Assembly (NCBI GenBank): GCA_904063045.1
Contig: CAJFCJ010000012.1
Location: 1,488,001-1,552,000, forward strand
Direction of reading: 5' to 3'
Source: Dimorphilus gyrociliatus
Lineage: Eukaryota; Annelida; Polychaeta; Dinophilidae
Length of the DNA: 64,000 bases
The notes below the pieces were generated by a model, which made no database searches, was not told the DNA's origin, and worked only from the letters and a program-made list of their open reading frames with translations. The stretch's first letter is position 1. Each line of letters opens with the position of its first letter. Of the stretch, positions 35,445 through 45,696 are shown in pieces. The position numbers and the translations under genes were made by a program.

Positions 35445-37968
35445 ATGACGCTATCGAAGCTCAACAAATTAAATGTTCTGGAGCAGGGATCTCCAAAGAA
35501 AATTGCGGCGGGAGCCGCCCTGGCTATTGTTTCATATTATGTTCTTAGAAAGAAATTGCCTCTTATTTTTAGCTTATTGAAATCCAACAAGAAACCTTCA
35601 TCAGATAGCACGAGGAAACATATAGCAGTCAATAAAGAATTCTTTCTAAAATTGAAATCCCTAGTCAAGTTAATGATACCAAGTGTTTTTAGCAAGGAGT
35701 TCATGTTACTAATGTTACACACTGGATCTTTGGTCTCCAGAACTTTTTTATCTATTTACGTTGCTACACTTGATGGTCGAATCGTAAAGACAATCGTCGA
35801 GAAGAATTTAAGAAAATTTATTCTAATGCTTTCAGTGTGGTTACTTATAGCAGTACCAGCTACGTTCATTAACAGCTTAATAAGATTTTTAGAATGTCAA
35901 TTGGCACTTGTCTTCAGGACAAGACTTGTTAAGCATGCATACAAGAAATATTTTAAGAAACAAACTTACTACAGAGTTAGTAATTTGGATGGAAGATTGT
36001 CAAATGCAGATCAGTGTCTAACAGAAGATATAAATGCCTTTGCCAGCCATCTAGCACATTTATATTCTCATTTAACGAAACCATTTTTGGATGTATCATT
36101 GATGACATATAGTCTTCACAGAATGTCAGCTAGTAAAGGCGTTTACAGTAGAACACCAGGTTAGTTTTCAAAACAACTTAGTTTGATATTTTACCTTCTT
36201 TTTTTTATCTTAGTGTTTCTTATATTATCATAGGTTAATCAAAGTGCATATAATCTTGATAAAAAGGTCAATGCAGTTCCTTTGTATATCTTTTTTTATA
36301 GTACGAAACTAAGTACATAAAAATATTTAGGGAAAGGTTATCCTTGTAAAAGCTTCAGTTTCATGATTTTTATCACTTTTCTACAGCAATGCTCGGTCTC
36401 ATTGTTATCATTATCACTGGTAAGGTACTTAGAGCCGTATCTCCAAAATTTGGAACTCTGGTTGCTGATGAAGCTCAGAAGAAGGGTGACTTACGCTATA
36501 TGCATTCCAGAATAATAACTAATGCTGAAGAAATAGCATTCCTTAATGGTCATAAAGTAGAGCATAACCTTCTTAAAAGATCTTATACGGCCTTGATAAA
36601 GCAAATGGATAAAATTTTCTGGAAAAAGTTATGGTACGTTCAGTTAGAGCAATTTTTGATGAAGTATGTTTGGTCAGCATCTGGATTAATTATGACTGCA
36701 ATTCCTATAATGAATTCTAAGGCTAGAAGGTAATTTATACAGGTCTATAACTATCTTAAGTATTATCTAGATATATTCTTAAACGTGATTATCGTATTAG
36801 TTAATATACTGTATTTACTATAAAGTACTCTAGCGTAAAATACTGAATGGGGATTTTAATACAGATCCGACGGTCGATTAATCGATGACGACCCAGATGG
36901 AGGAGTGTCAGAAAGAACAATGAACTTTACTACAGCTAGGAATTTATTGACAACTACAGCAGATGCTGTAGAAAGAATAATGAGCTCTTACAAAGAAATA
37001 ACTGAATTGGCCGGTTACACTGATAGAGTATCGGAAATGTTCTCAGTTTTCTCTGATGTAGCTGAAGGTCGTTACGTAAGAGAATCTGCAAATCAACTAG
37101 TCGGTGGTGGAACTGTGATTGCTACCCATGATGCTATAGAATTAACTAATGTACCAATAGTCACACCGAACGGCGATGTTGTTGTTCCTTCTCTGAACTT
37201 GGAGATTCAAAAAGACATGCACTTATTGATAACCGGTAGTTTAATTTTTTTCTTCTAAGTTCAACCGTTTTAATTAACCTCTTTCTCATATTAGGTCCTA
37301 ATGGCTGTGGAAAATCGTCCCTATTTAGAATTCTAAGCGGATTGTGGCCAATAACTGGTGGTTTGATGAAGACACCCCCTCCAGAAAAAATGTTTTACAT
37401 TCCTCAAAGGCCGTATATGACAATTGGCACTCTCAGGGATCAATTAATTTATCCATACACCGGCGAAGATATGAAGAAATTAGGAATAAATGACGATAGT
37501 CTTGATGAAATAGTAAAGATTGTAAAACTTAATCATGTAGTTGAAAGAGAAGGCGGCTGGGATGCAAAGGCTGATTGGAAAGATGTATTATCGGGTGGAG
37601 AGAAACAAAGAGTGGGCATGGCCAGAATATTTTTTCACAGGCCTAGGATTGCTCTCTTGGACGAGTGCACATCTGCCGTTAGTATAGACGTCGAAGGAGA
37701 TATTTACGAACGAATTAAGTCAATGGGTATTACTATGCTTACAATTACCCACAGACCCTCTTTGTGGAAGTTTCACACTCACGTCCTTCAATTTGACGGA
37801 ACTGGTGAATGGCAACTAGAGAAACTAGATAATTCTAGTAGATTGACCCTAAACGAAGAGAAAAAGAAATTGGAAGAGCAGTTAAGGGATATTCCCCTAA
37901 TTCAAACCAGATTAAAGGATGTTTGTACTATGTTAGGCGACGATATTCCAACCCAATTAACTGAATAG
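35445..37968 (+). CDS. ABCD1/2-like: Peroxisomal ABC half-transporter, ABCD1/2 type
   Basis: Four exons, 35445-36159, 36387-36729, 36865-37235, 37295-37968; 700 residues (human ABCD1 745). The membrane half has the family blocks [35 protein letters not shown], the EAA-like [10 protein letters not shown] and [16 protein letters not shown]. The nucleotide-binding half has Walker [10 protein letters not shown] (477-485), the ABC signature LSGGEKQR, and Walker [12 protein letters not shown]. These blocks fit the adrenoleukodystrophy subfamily (ABCD1/ABCD2) better than ABCD3. The family imports very-long-chain fatty acyl-CoA into peroxisomes as a dimer. The start ATG follows in-frame non-ATG sequence and gives a short Ser/Leu/Lys-rich N-terminus before the first hydrophobic segment. 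Nothing suggests inactivation. Confidence 0.94.
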
Positions 37969-38994
37969 TAAATAATAATAATAAAAAAAAAACAAATTTT
38001 AGGATTTATTTTTTTTCCTCCCGTTTAAAATAGCAACTTTTATTTATAAAATCGGATTAAAAGGCAACTTTTATAAATATAAATACTTCTACCCGGCTTT
38101 AGGAAATGGATTACCATTCAATTTAATACAATTCCGTTTTCAATTTTAAAAAAAAATGTGCTCACGTGCCGGAGATTATAATTACTTTACATGATTTAAC
38201 AACTGTTAATTTGTATTGAATGTATTTTGGTATTGTGATTGAATAAATCATCAATTGTTATTGCATGATAAAAAAAAATATCTCGAATTAGCTCTAAACG
38301 CCTCGTAAAACCGATGTAATAAATAACAGGGGGATTTTTTTTTTTATTACAATCATAATAGGTATTGGGAGAATAATTATTTGTCCTGAATTTAGATACC
38401 CTCAAGATTAATTTTTCAATGGTCTAGCATTATATAAAAAAGTAAATGAGATTGTGAGTTTATCCAATAAGATTTGTAACTAAACTTGCCGTTTAAATTA
38501 AGTCTAGAAAAGTAGACTAGAAAAAAATCAATTAAACTAGCGCAATAAAAACTGGAAAATAAAATGAGAAGGATTTAGTATAGACTTAATTTTAACTGGA
38601 TATTTTTGATGTATAAATTAACGTTAGGGAAGAGGAGAAGGGACTAAATGAGTAGAATTATTGACAAAACAATAGTAGAGCCAATAAGTGTTCGTTTTTT
38701 AATCCTTCACTTCTATTAATAACTTCAGATTGGGTTTCGATTTTTTAAATGATTGCTAAATTATTTCTTGAACGGTCTCTGCCTTTATACCTTTTTTTTC
38801 ATTTGGTAAACGACGGGAGACTTTTAAATAGCATTTTCGCACAAAAAAAAGTGTTTATTAAAGATTGTATAAAGAATAAAGAGGAAGAAAGAGTAAAAGA
38901 GAGAAAAAAATAAAAGATCCCGATATTCAATTGAATAAATCTGTGTGTACTTGACCATAAAAATGAGGAAGAGGAAAAAGTAATTTACTCTTTC
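37969..38994. other. Convergent 3' intergenic region
   Basis: One kilobase of AT-rich sequence with A- and T-runs between two gene ends. No gene seen. Confidence 0.4.
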
Positions 38995-40417
38995 TTATAG
39001 CTTACTAGTGAGTTTTTGAGACTTCAAAACCAATTCCAAATCTCTGAGGATTCTATCCAGTTCTCTGAAAAATACATCATAATTTCTATTGAATTTTTCG
39101 CTTTTAAGAGCATGAATAGAAGATTATTTACTACCTGAAAGGAACGTTTTTATGAACGGGGAGATAGAGAACGTTGTCAATCAAATGTTCCGCTTCCATG
39201 GGCTGTCTGACTAGGTATTGTCTGCAAGTTAACAGTTGATTTAGATCTTCCTTGCCTTGAACGTAATTGAGTTGGGTTACTCCTTTATATGCGTCAACAC
39301 CCATTTTTGCCAAATCGTTTATTATTTTGTCAGAGTTCTTTAAAAAAACTGGATATAACCAATAGTGATTATGGAACGATTGTTGACCGTAAAATTCAAC
39401 GTCGCGTAATCGTTTAACAACATAATCTCCCTTCTTTTTAGTGAGTAGCATTCCGTCCTCTTTCCACTCACTCAATCTTAAATATAGCATGTACAATAGA
39501 GCATCACAAGGCCTCTGTCGTATGCCTTTAATCCAGTCGTTAGGAAAACCCCTAAGAAGGCCAGCTATGCTTTTTTGATAATCAAAATTGATTTTTCTAA
39601 AAAAGTACATAAGTGGCTTTTTAAGATGAACGTTATTTAAAGTCGCTATACAAATGACGGTTTTCAATAGTTTTTTTGCAAAGATTGACGTCGGTTGAAC
39701 AGGTAAGGAATTTTGAAGGGAGTTCATTTGTTTAAAAATTGATTCATTCTTAATTAATGATATAGCTCCACCGAGCGCTGTTGAGGATTTTATTGTCCCA
39801 AAACTAAATAGTGATATGTCACATGCAGGATGGCCCCAATTCGACATGGACGTAAAAGATTCAGCGCAATCTTCGATAACGTCTAATTTATATCGTTTAG
39901 CGTAAAATAGCACCTCCTCCATATTAACAATCTTACCGAAGACGTGAGCGACTAAAATTGCTTTAGTCCTCTCTGTAATTAAATCGGGCAAGAGACTAAA
40001 ATTCGGTAAAGCTGTAGACGGATCAATATCTATTGGTACAACTTTTAAGCCTTTATGATGAACCAATTCTACCATATTTGGAATGTTTATCGCTGACATT
40101 AGTACTTCAGAACCGGAAGGATAATTCTTTGCTGATAGATATAAATCTAGTCCAGTTCTCACGGATAGATTAACCATAGGAAGTCGGTTTCTACTTTTAA
40201 CTAGGGATTCAATTTTTGACAAGATTTCATCACGTGACATGGGTGGTTTAAAAGCGCAGGCCTTCGCCGCTTTCGCTATATCAGACACGGTACAATCTGT
40301 TAACAATTAAAAATATGTCAATAATTTGATATATACATGTGTTAACTTTCGAAAAATTTTGAATTATTTACCTATAAATACCGAATGGTACGGTAAAAGA
40401 TCTTCGTAATTAGTCAT
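38995..40417 (-). CDS. DegT/DnrJ/EryC1/StrS-type PLP-dependent aminotransferase-like protein
   Basis: Three exons in transcript order: 40417-40372, 40296-39135, 39064-38995; 425 residues. The fold-type I PLP pattern is visible: GSEVLMSAINIPNMVELV, the Asp that contacts the PLP ring in VIEDCAESF, and the likely Schiff-base lysine in LFSFGTIKSSTALGGA, followed by a C-terminal small domain. In bacteria this family transfers amino groups to nucleotide sugars or makes 3-amino-sugar and AHBA precursors. The animal protein lacks an obvious signal peptide, so it is probably cytosolic; its substrate is unknown. Introns (including one of 70 bases) and neighbours show it is resident in the genome rather than a contaminant. 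An old acquisition from bacteria or retention from an early eukaryote are both possible. The last exon encodes only a C-terminal helix. Confidence 0.85.
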
Positions 40418-41579
40418 TGTGATGAAAAATTGATCACGAATGTCTTTCCTCTGTTGTTGGTCAGTCAAACACGTGATATAAGGCTGTAAATTTTACTCTT
40501 TATCGCCCAACTTCCTAAATGTCAGGAAATAATTTGATGTTTATACTTTAAATAATGTAGCCTCTATAAATTAAGAGTTTAGAAAAAAAGATCGATCTTA
40601 TTGATGAATAATTCAATCCTTTTTGAACATTGATATATTGTCTATAGGAAGTATTGCAAAAGTTAACAACGCCATCTATGTAGTCGTCAAAGCAACGGTA
40701 TAAAGTTTACAGGCCTACGAATCGTCCGGTTAGAGGATAAATTAATAAAGGAGAGATGCATGTAATTGAATTAATGAACCCCCGTTCAGAAACGTGGGGG
40801 AAATTGGAAAAAGGAAACTGACTACGGATAATCAATCTCCGTTCGTTACTTGTTTACTTTCCGTACGATTTTTTCCTAGTACGGGCAAGTAAACATTTAC
40901 TGTAGCACGATTTTCAAACAGTTTACACAATCAGCATTAGCAGAGCATTCACTGCAACAATACAACTAATTCATCTCTATCACAATTTGACATCCCTTCA
41001 TACAATAGTAGGATTAGATCCGTCGATTGACCTCTCTTATGACGTCTAGAAAGGAATACTCTAATATTAAGAAAAGGAGAAGGGTGGAGGTAAATGCTTA
41101 GTTATTAAACGAATAACCGTAAATAATTAAGCGATCGTAACCGATTTTAGAGTGATATATAAAAGGGAGAGAGATATGTATATGATATATATATATACTG
41201 TATGTACAAAGTTTATACGGTAGATACAAAACTTGTATACATGTTTTATGCAGTAAAGTAGAAAAGGCTACAGGAATGGTATTGAAAGTGAAGAGCTTGT
41301 AAGAGAAAAGACGGCTAGACAATGCTGTTTGAAGACTTGGACATATATAGATGATGATTGATAGTCCATGCATAAAACTTGCCAGAGTTATTGTGGCATT
41401 TATTTTAAATATACATAGTATACATAGTTTTTTAGAAACACAATCGCTTTCTTTTAGCACGCTGATATTCTTCTGAAAAAAAGATAAAACGAAGAAAAAA
41501 AAATAAAGAAAAAAAAATAAAAATAAAAATAAAAATAGAAAAAAAAAAAAAAAACAATTGTACTAAATACAAACAATGC
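40418..41579 (-). other. Intergenic, includes GPCR 3' flank
   Basis: Contains the upstream region of the DegT-like gene and the 3' flank of the GPCR gene, with A-rich low complexity at 41476-41556 and a TATATACTGTATGTA palindrome-like copy at 41192-41207. No gene supported. Confidence 0.4.
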
Positions 41580-42614
41580 TCAGTGGTTTGCCAAGTTTCT
41601 TAGCCGAGAATTTATACCTCTGCAACGGCACAGTAAAATCTCTTTAAATGGCTGTCTAAACTCCGTGTTAAATCGGGCATAGATTATGGGGTTGAGGAAA
41701 GAATTAGCGTAGCCGAGCCATTGGAAGAACGAAATCGCCCCTTTTGGAATACATTGCCTGCATAGGGGGTCGATTAGGGCAAGTATAAAAAATGGGAGCC
41801 AACAGGCTGTAAAGCCTCCCATAATGACGCCCAATGTTACAATAGCTTTCCCTTCCCTATTCGATACATGACCTGACTTGCTCTTCTTCGACGATTTACT
41901 ACCGCCGCCACTGCCGTTGGCGGCCGACGGCTCCTGAAGGGGAATTTCGATGTTATTTAATTGCGGTTGGGAGCGCTTCTCTCTTTTAGCTATCCTCGAA
42001 CTGACGGTGTAAATCCGATAATAGATAAATATCATAACGCCCAAGGGCAAGTAAAAGGCGAAAATTGTTGCGTAAAACTGATATCCAATGTCCTGTGTAA
42101 TGATACAATGTCCTTCTGGAGGTTCTGTTTTCCAGCCGAAAACCGGCGGAATGGAAACGATGGCGGAAATGAGCCAGACGGCTAGGATCATTAAGCCCAT
42201 TCTTGTGGGCGTCCTCTTGAGCGCGTAGTCGAACGGTCGAGTGATAACCAGGTATCGGTCGATACTTATGCAGCATAAGTTGAGAATACTGGCTGAGCAA
42301 AGTAATACATCTAAAGATGTCCAGGCGTCACACATCATTCTACCTAATATCCAATAACTCTCGACTTCGTAGGCCGCAGCATAGGGCATGACGAGTAGGG
42401 CTACGAGAAGATCGGATACGGCCAATGAGACGATAAGTAGATTAGAGGGCGATTGAAGTCTACGAACTATACCGACGGCTATGCAGACGAGAGAATTGCC
42501 TATAACCGTTCCGACAGTTAATACGGTTAGGAAGAGACTAATAAAAACTTTTTGCCAAACTTGATATTGTTCGATAGGAGCACTCGTCGCATTCGACGAG
42601 TTACTGACGTTCAT
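41580..42614 (-). CDS. 5-HT7-like: Amine GPCR, 5-HT7-like serotonin receptor
   Basis: Intronless 344-residue class A GPCR. Key residues are present: N40 and D68 in TM1/TM2, C95 and C170 for the extracellular disulfide, the amine-binding aspartate D102 in TM3 (TSLDVLL), D119-R120-Y121, the CWLPFF block with W272, and NPIIY at 308-312. N-terminal Asn sites (NVS, NSS, NAT) suit glycosylation. The third intracellular loop is short and has a Gly/Ser/Lys run. TM5 carries YATIFAFYLP: the usual Ser at the first serine position is Ala (A182), with T183 kept. Overall block similarity (WTSLDVLLCSASI, ECL3 with PLCRQCIP, WLGYANSFLNP) is closest to invertebrate 5-HT7, with 5-HT1 as the alternative. 5-HT7 receptors couple to Gs and raise cAMP. 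Ligand identity is not proven by sequence. Confidence 0.87.
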   Translation of the reverse strand: MNVSNSSNATSAPIEQYQVWQKVFISLFLTVLTVGTVIGNSLVCIAVGIVRRLQSPSNLLIVSLAVSDLLVALLVMPYAAAYEVESYWILGRMMCDAWTSLDVLLCSASILNLCCISIDRYLVITRPFDYALKRTPTRMGLMILAVWLISAIVSIPPVFGWKTEPPEGHCIITQDIGYQFYATIFAFYLPLGVMIFIYYRIYTVSSRIAKREKRSQPQLNNIEIPLQEPSAANGSGGGSKSSKKSKSGHVSNREGKAIVTLGVIMGGFTACWLPFFILALIDPLCRQCIPKGAISFFQWLGYANSFLNPIIYARFNTEFRQPFKEILLCRCRGINSRLRNLANH

Positions 42615-43957
42615 ATTCGACTGCTAGAATGTGTTCTGTAGGGCTTTTTGCAGTTAGCTGGCGCCTCTTTCGCCCCGATTTTTTCCCGCCTGCAAAACTT
42701 TTTCCAATCAATAAACGAAACGGTCGGGCCGACGGATTAAAGACGGCTTAATACGAAGATAATACGTATTTAATTATTTGCCCGGCCAACACGCTACTTT
42801 TTTCCCATTTAGAGCGTACACGTAGGTTATATTTCGATAAATCGATGACGAAGGGTGTGAATTATGTATTCTAGAATCCGTAAATCGGTAATGTTAAAGC
42901 GTTAAATAAATATTCCTCTCTATAGGGGCGCTAAATCGAATTGATTCCCCGTCAAAAAATATTCTTTTCTTTCAAAATATCCTTCTTATATACACCTAAA
43001 CGAAGTAAATATATATAATCTACGAAAAATATCAAAATGCCGACCTGCTGCTATCCTCTCTCTCTCTCTCGCTTCAGCTGTATATCAAAATTTCCTCTGC
43101 TCAACCCCTTTCTTATTCCCTCCCCTCTCGCTAGCTTGCTCTCTCTCTCTCTCCCGCTCACTCGCTGGCTCGCCCTCTCTCTCTATCGTCTTCTTGTATA
43201 GGAGTGAACTCGCAATGAAAAGCGCAAAGGTCAATCTATAATTACACATGCCGGTTTCTATAACGACAGACTTTAACATTTAACAAAGTCCTAAGTAATT
43301 TATTTCATTTTTGCTTAGGAAGATGACAAATATAGAGAAGGAAGCCATTTGACTATATAGAGTGATAAAGTGCATTCGATGTCAGTCACTATTCTCACGA
43401 GATACCCTACAAAGTCACTCCATTTAATTTTCATCCGTACTCCTACTTAACAAAACTTGTCAAAAAAAAAAAGTCCAGTTATATTCCTAGAAGTTCAGAA
43501 GTATCGAAAAGGAGTAAGAAGAAAATTGAAGGAGGTGAGAGAGACGGTATGCCTCTTTACCTCACCAAATATATAATCTCTTATATACTTTGTAAAGTTT
43601 ATATATACTCACTAGGAATATTTACAGGAATATGTCAAACACCAAGTGGATTCGTATTACCAGAAAGCAGCGGTTGATATATTTTACTACCACGTTATAA
43701 AAATCAATTCCTGTATTATGCGACTACAGCCAAGATTAAATTCATGACCTATACGTAAAAAGTAGGATTATCTTACTGAAACCGAAAAAAAATTAAGGAT
43801 ATATTGAAAAAGGCAGAGTGTAAATATATGAAAGAATAACTTTGAAAGTTAAATTTCTTACGTTTCGACACTTAAATTGGAAACACTTACTGACATTTAC
43901 CAAGAAGCTTAGCATTGAAATAAGGAGAAGGTTTAGGAACCGACAGATGACGCTCCT
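42615..43957 (-). other. Upstream region of the GPCR, intergenic
   Basis: Slightly GC-richer just upstream of the GPCR start (42640-42740), then CT-rich low complexity at 43057-43075 and 43137-43185. No coding frame is convincing. Confidence 0.4.
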
Positions 43958-45166
43958 TCAATTCCACCAGAAGCTAACTGAAAAGCTAATACTAAGCGAT
44001 TTAACGTAATGCCAATATTTAGGTGGAATATAGAGAATGCAACCGTCGGTTAGTATACATTCTTTATAGGGAGTCTGGGTAAATAACGGAAATTCTTCCT
44101 CGTTCACATTTTCGACATCTACTCGTGAAGTATTACACAGCATCCGCTCGACATGAGGATAAAGGGATGAGGATTGACTGCTAGAATATAGGCGAATATA
44201 CTTTGATCCCAACACTTGACAAAGTAGATTATGTTTTGGATCGTGATGTAGAGGAGAGACAGTTCCACTAGGTCCAAACCAAGCGTTTATATCTACATCA
44301 TTATTTTCGCTGTCAGTAATGGAGCAATAGTCAGGGATAAGAATATCATCTTTGAGTTCTGGAACTTGATCGAAAAGTTGATGCTGAGCTAAGTAGCCTA
44401 CGGTTTGACAATCTCCTACGATATACTTGTCAATAAATTCCCCCACGGTCATTAGAGACTGACTCCAATCTTCTTCCGTGTATTTAGAGCCAACTTCTAT
44501 AGGTACTGTTCGTTTTCCAGCGACTTTTTTAATATAGTCAATAGTCCATAACCTATTGGATCTAGCCGGCCACAAATCCATACAATTTTCAATTATTACC
44601 GGTTCACTGAGATCCATAAATTCTCTTTTAAATTTTTCTAATGATGGACAGACCACACGGCGCACGGCCTTCGATGGATCTATAGTTACTGTTGTTTTGC
44701 TCTCGGCAATTACTCTTGGCACTTTAGATGGGGGTTCATCGCTAATTGACCCTTCATTAACTATTAATATTATTTTCGAGAGAATATTATCTAAAATAGG
44801 AACACCCATCAATAAACCCATGTCAAAACTTTTTGTGGCCTGTAAAACTGATTCATCATCAAAATTCCCTAAGGCCAATTTAGAGACGCCCAAAAAAAGT
44901 GAACCGTAAGAAAACAAATATCTCCAACTCATTGACACATTTTTCCAGTGGCCACTGTTTAAATGTTCCCATGTTTTATCTAATAGAATCTCGCTCTTCG
45001 ACACGACAACGCTCCATTCGCCCCGTAAATAGCTTTCAGTTAATATCTCAAGGAGTTCGTATAAAAATGGTCCTAAAACTCTTTTTTCAGTACAATTAAA
45101 ATTAAACGTTCTAATATCAATCGGTAAAATATATTTTAGGCGTTGATTCACGCTGTGAAGATTCAT
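43958..45166 (-). CDS. KDM8: JmjC-domain oxygenase KDM8/JMJD5
   Basis: Single-exon 402-residue protein (human 416). The C-terminal JmjC fold has the Fe(II) ligands in [10 protein letters not shown] (H307, D309) and a distal His at H386 in YWHYVKSL; the end SFSVSFWWN matches the family terminus. The helical N-terminal half ([19 protein letters not shown]) is also conserved. The family are 2-oxoglutarate oxygenases reported as arginyl hydroxylases and tail-clipping peptidases, acting in the nucleus. I chose ATG at 45166; nine bases upstream a TTG in frame is not needed. All metal ligands are intact, so an active enzyme is expected. Confidence 0.93.
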   Translation of the reverse strand: MNLHSVNQRLKYILPIDIRTFNFNCTEKRVLGPFLYELLEILTESYLRGEWSVVVSKSEILLDKTWEHLNSGHWKNVSMSWRYLFSYGSLFLGVSKLALGNFDDESVLQATKSFDMGLLMGVPILDNILSKIILIVNEGSISDEPPSKVPRVIAESKTTVTIDPSKAVRRVVCPSLEKFKREFMDLSEPVIIENCMDLWPARSNRLWTIDYIKKVAGKRTVPIEVGSKYTEEDWSQSLMTVGEFIDKYIVGDCQTVGYLAQHQLFDQVPELKDDILIPDYCSITDSENNDVDINAWFGPSGTVSPLHHDPKHNLLCQVLGSKYIRLYSSSQSSSLYPHVERMLCNTSRVDVENVNEEEFPLFTQTPYKECILTDGCILYIPPKYWHYVKSLSISFSVSFWWN

Positions 45167-45696
45167 ATTTTTCAAGCACGATTAAAGAAATCTCTTCGAA
45201 AGCAGGGAAGATACATATAAGTGACATCTACTGGATAAAATTGGAAAAGTGTTTAATCTCCGCAAAAATCTAGACATTTTGGTAAAGCACAAAAACGCAT
45301 TATATAAACGACTAGACGAGAAAAGCAAGGACAAAGTGACAGTTTTATGCTAAATTATTTAGTGTTTTTTTCATAGAGTGATTGAGTACAGAAAAAATAT
45401 TTTCTTTTCCAAACTTTCATACAGTTCTTTTACCGTCATGGGTTTTGAAAACCAGTGAAATTGAGCCTCTAAGGACACTAAAAGCCTCAAACCTTATACG
45501 TTGGCCTTAAAACGTAAAAGTTTTGGCAGAATTTACACTAAAATGGAATGACAAAAGTCAGCACTGGTGATGAGAGATTCGTGCAATTATCCATTACATG
45601 TACACATTACACTTACAAGCACCGTTGAATGCTTCATATTACACAATCATAACAAAAACAGAAAGTAAAAATTAAACGTAAAACGCTGGCGATTGA
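45167..45696 (-). other. Intergenic, 530 bases
   Basis: KDM8 upstream region and PIP4K2 3' UTR on the same strand. Nothing else is recognised. Confidence 0.4.
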
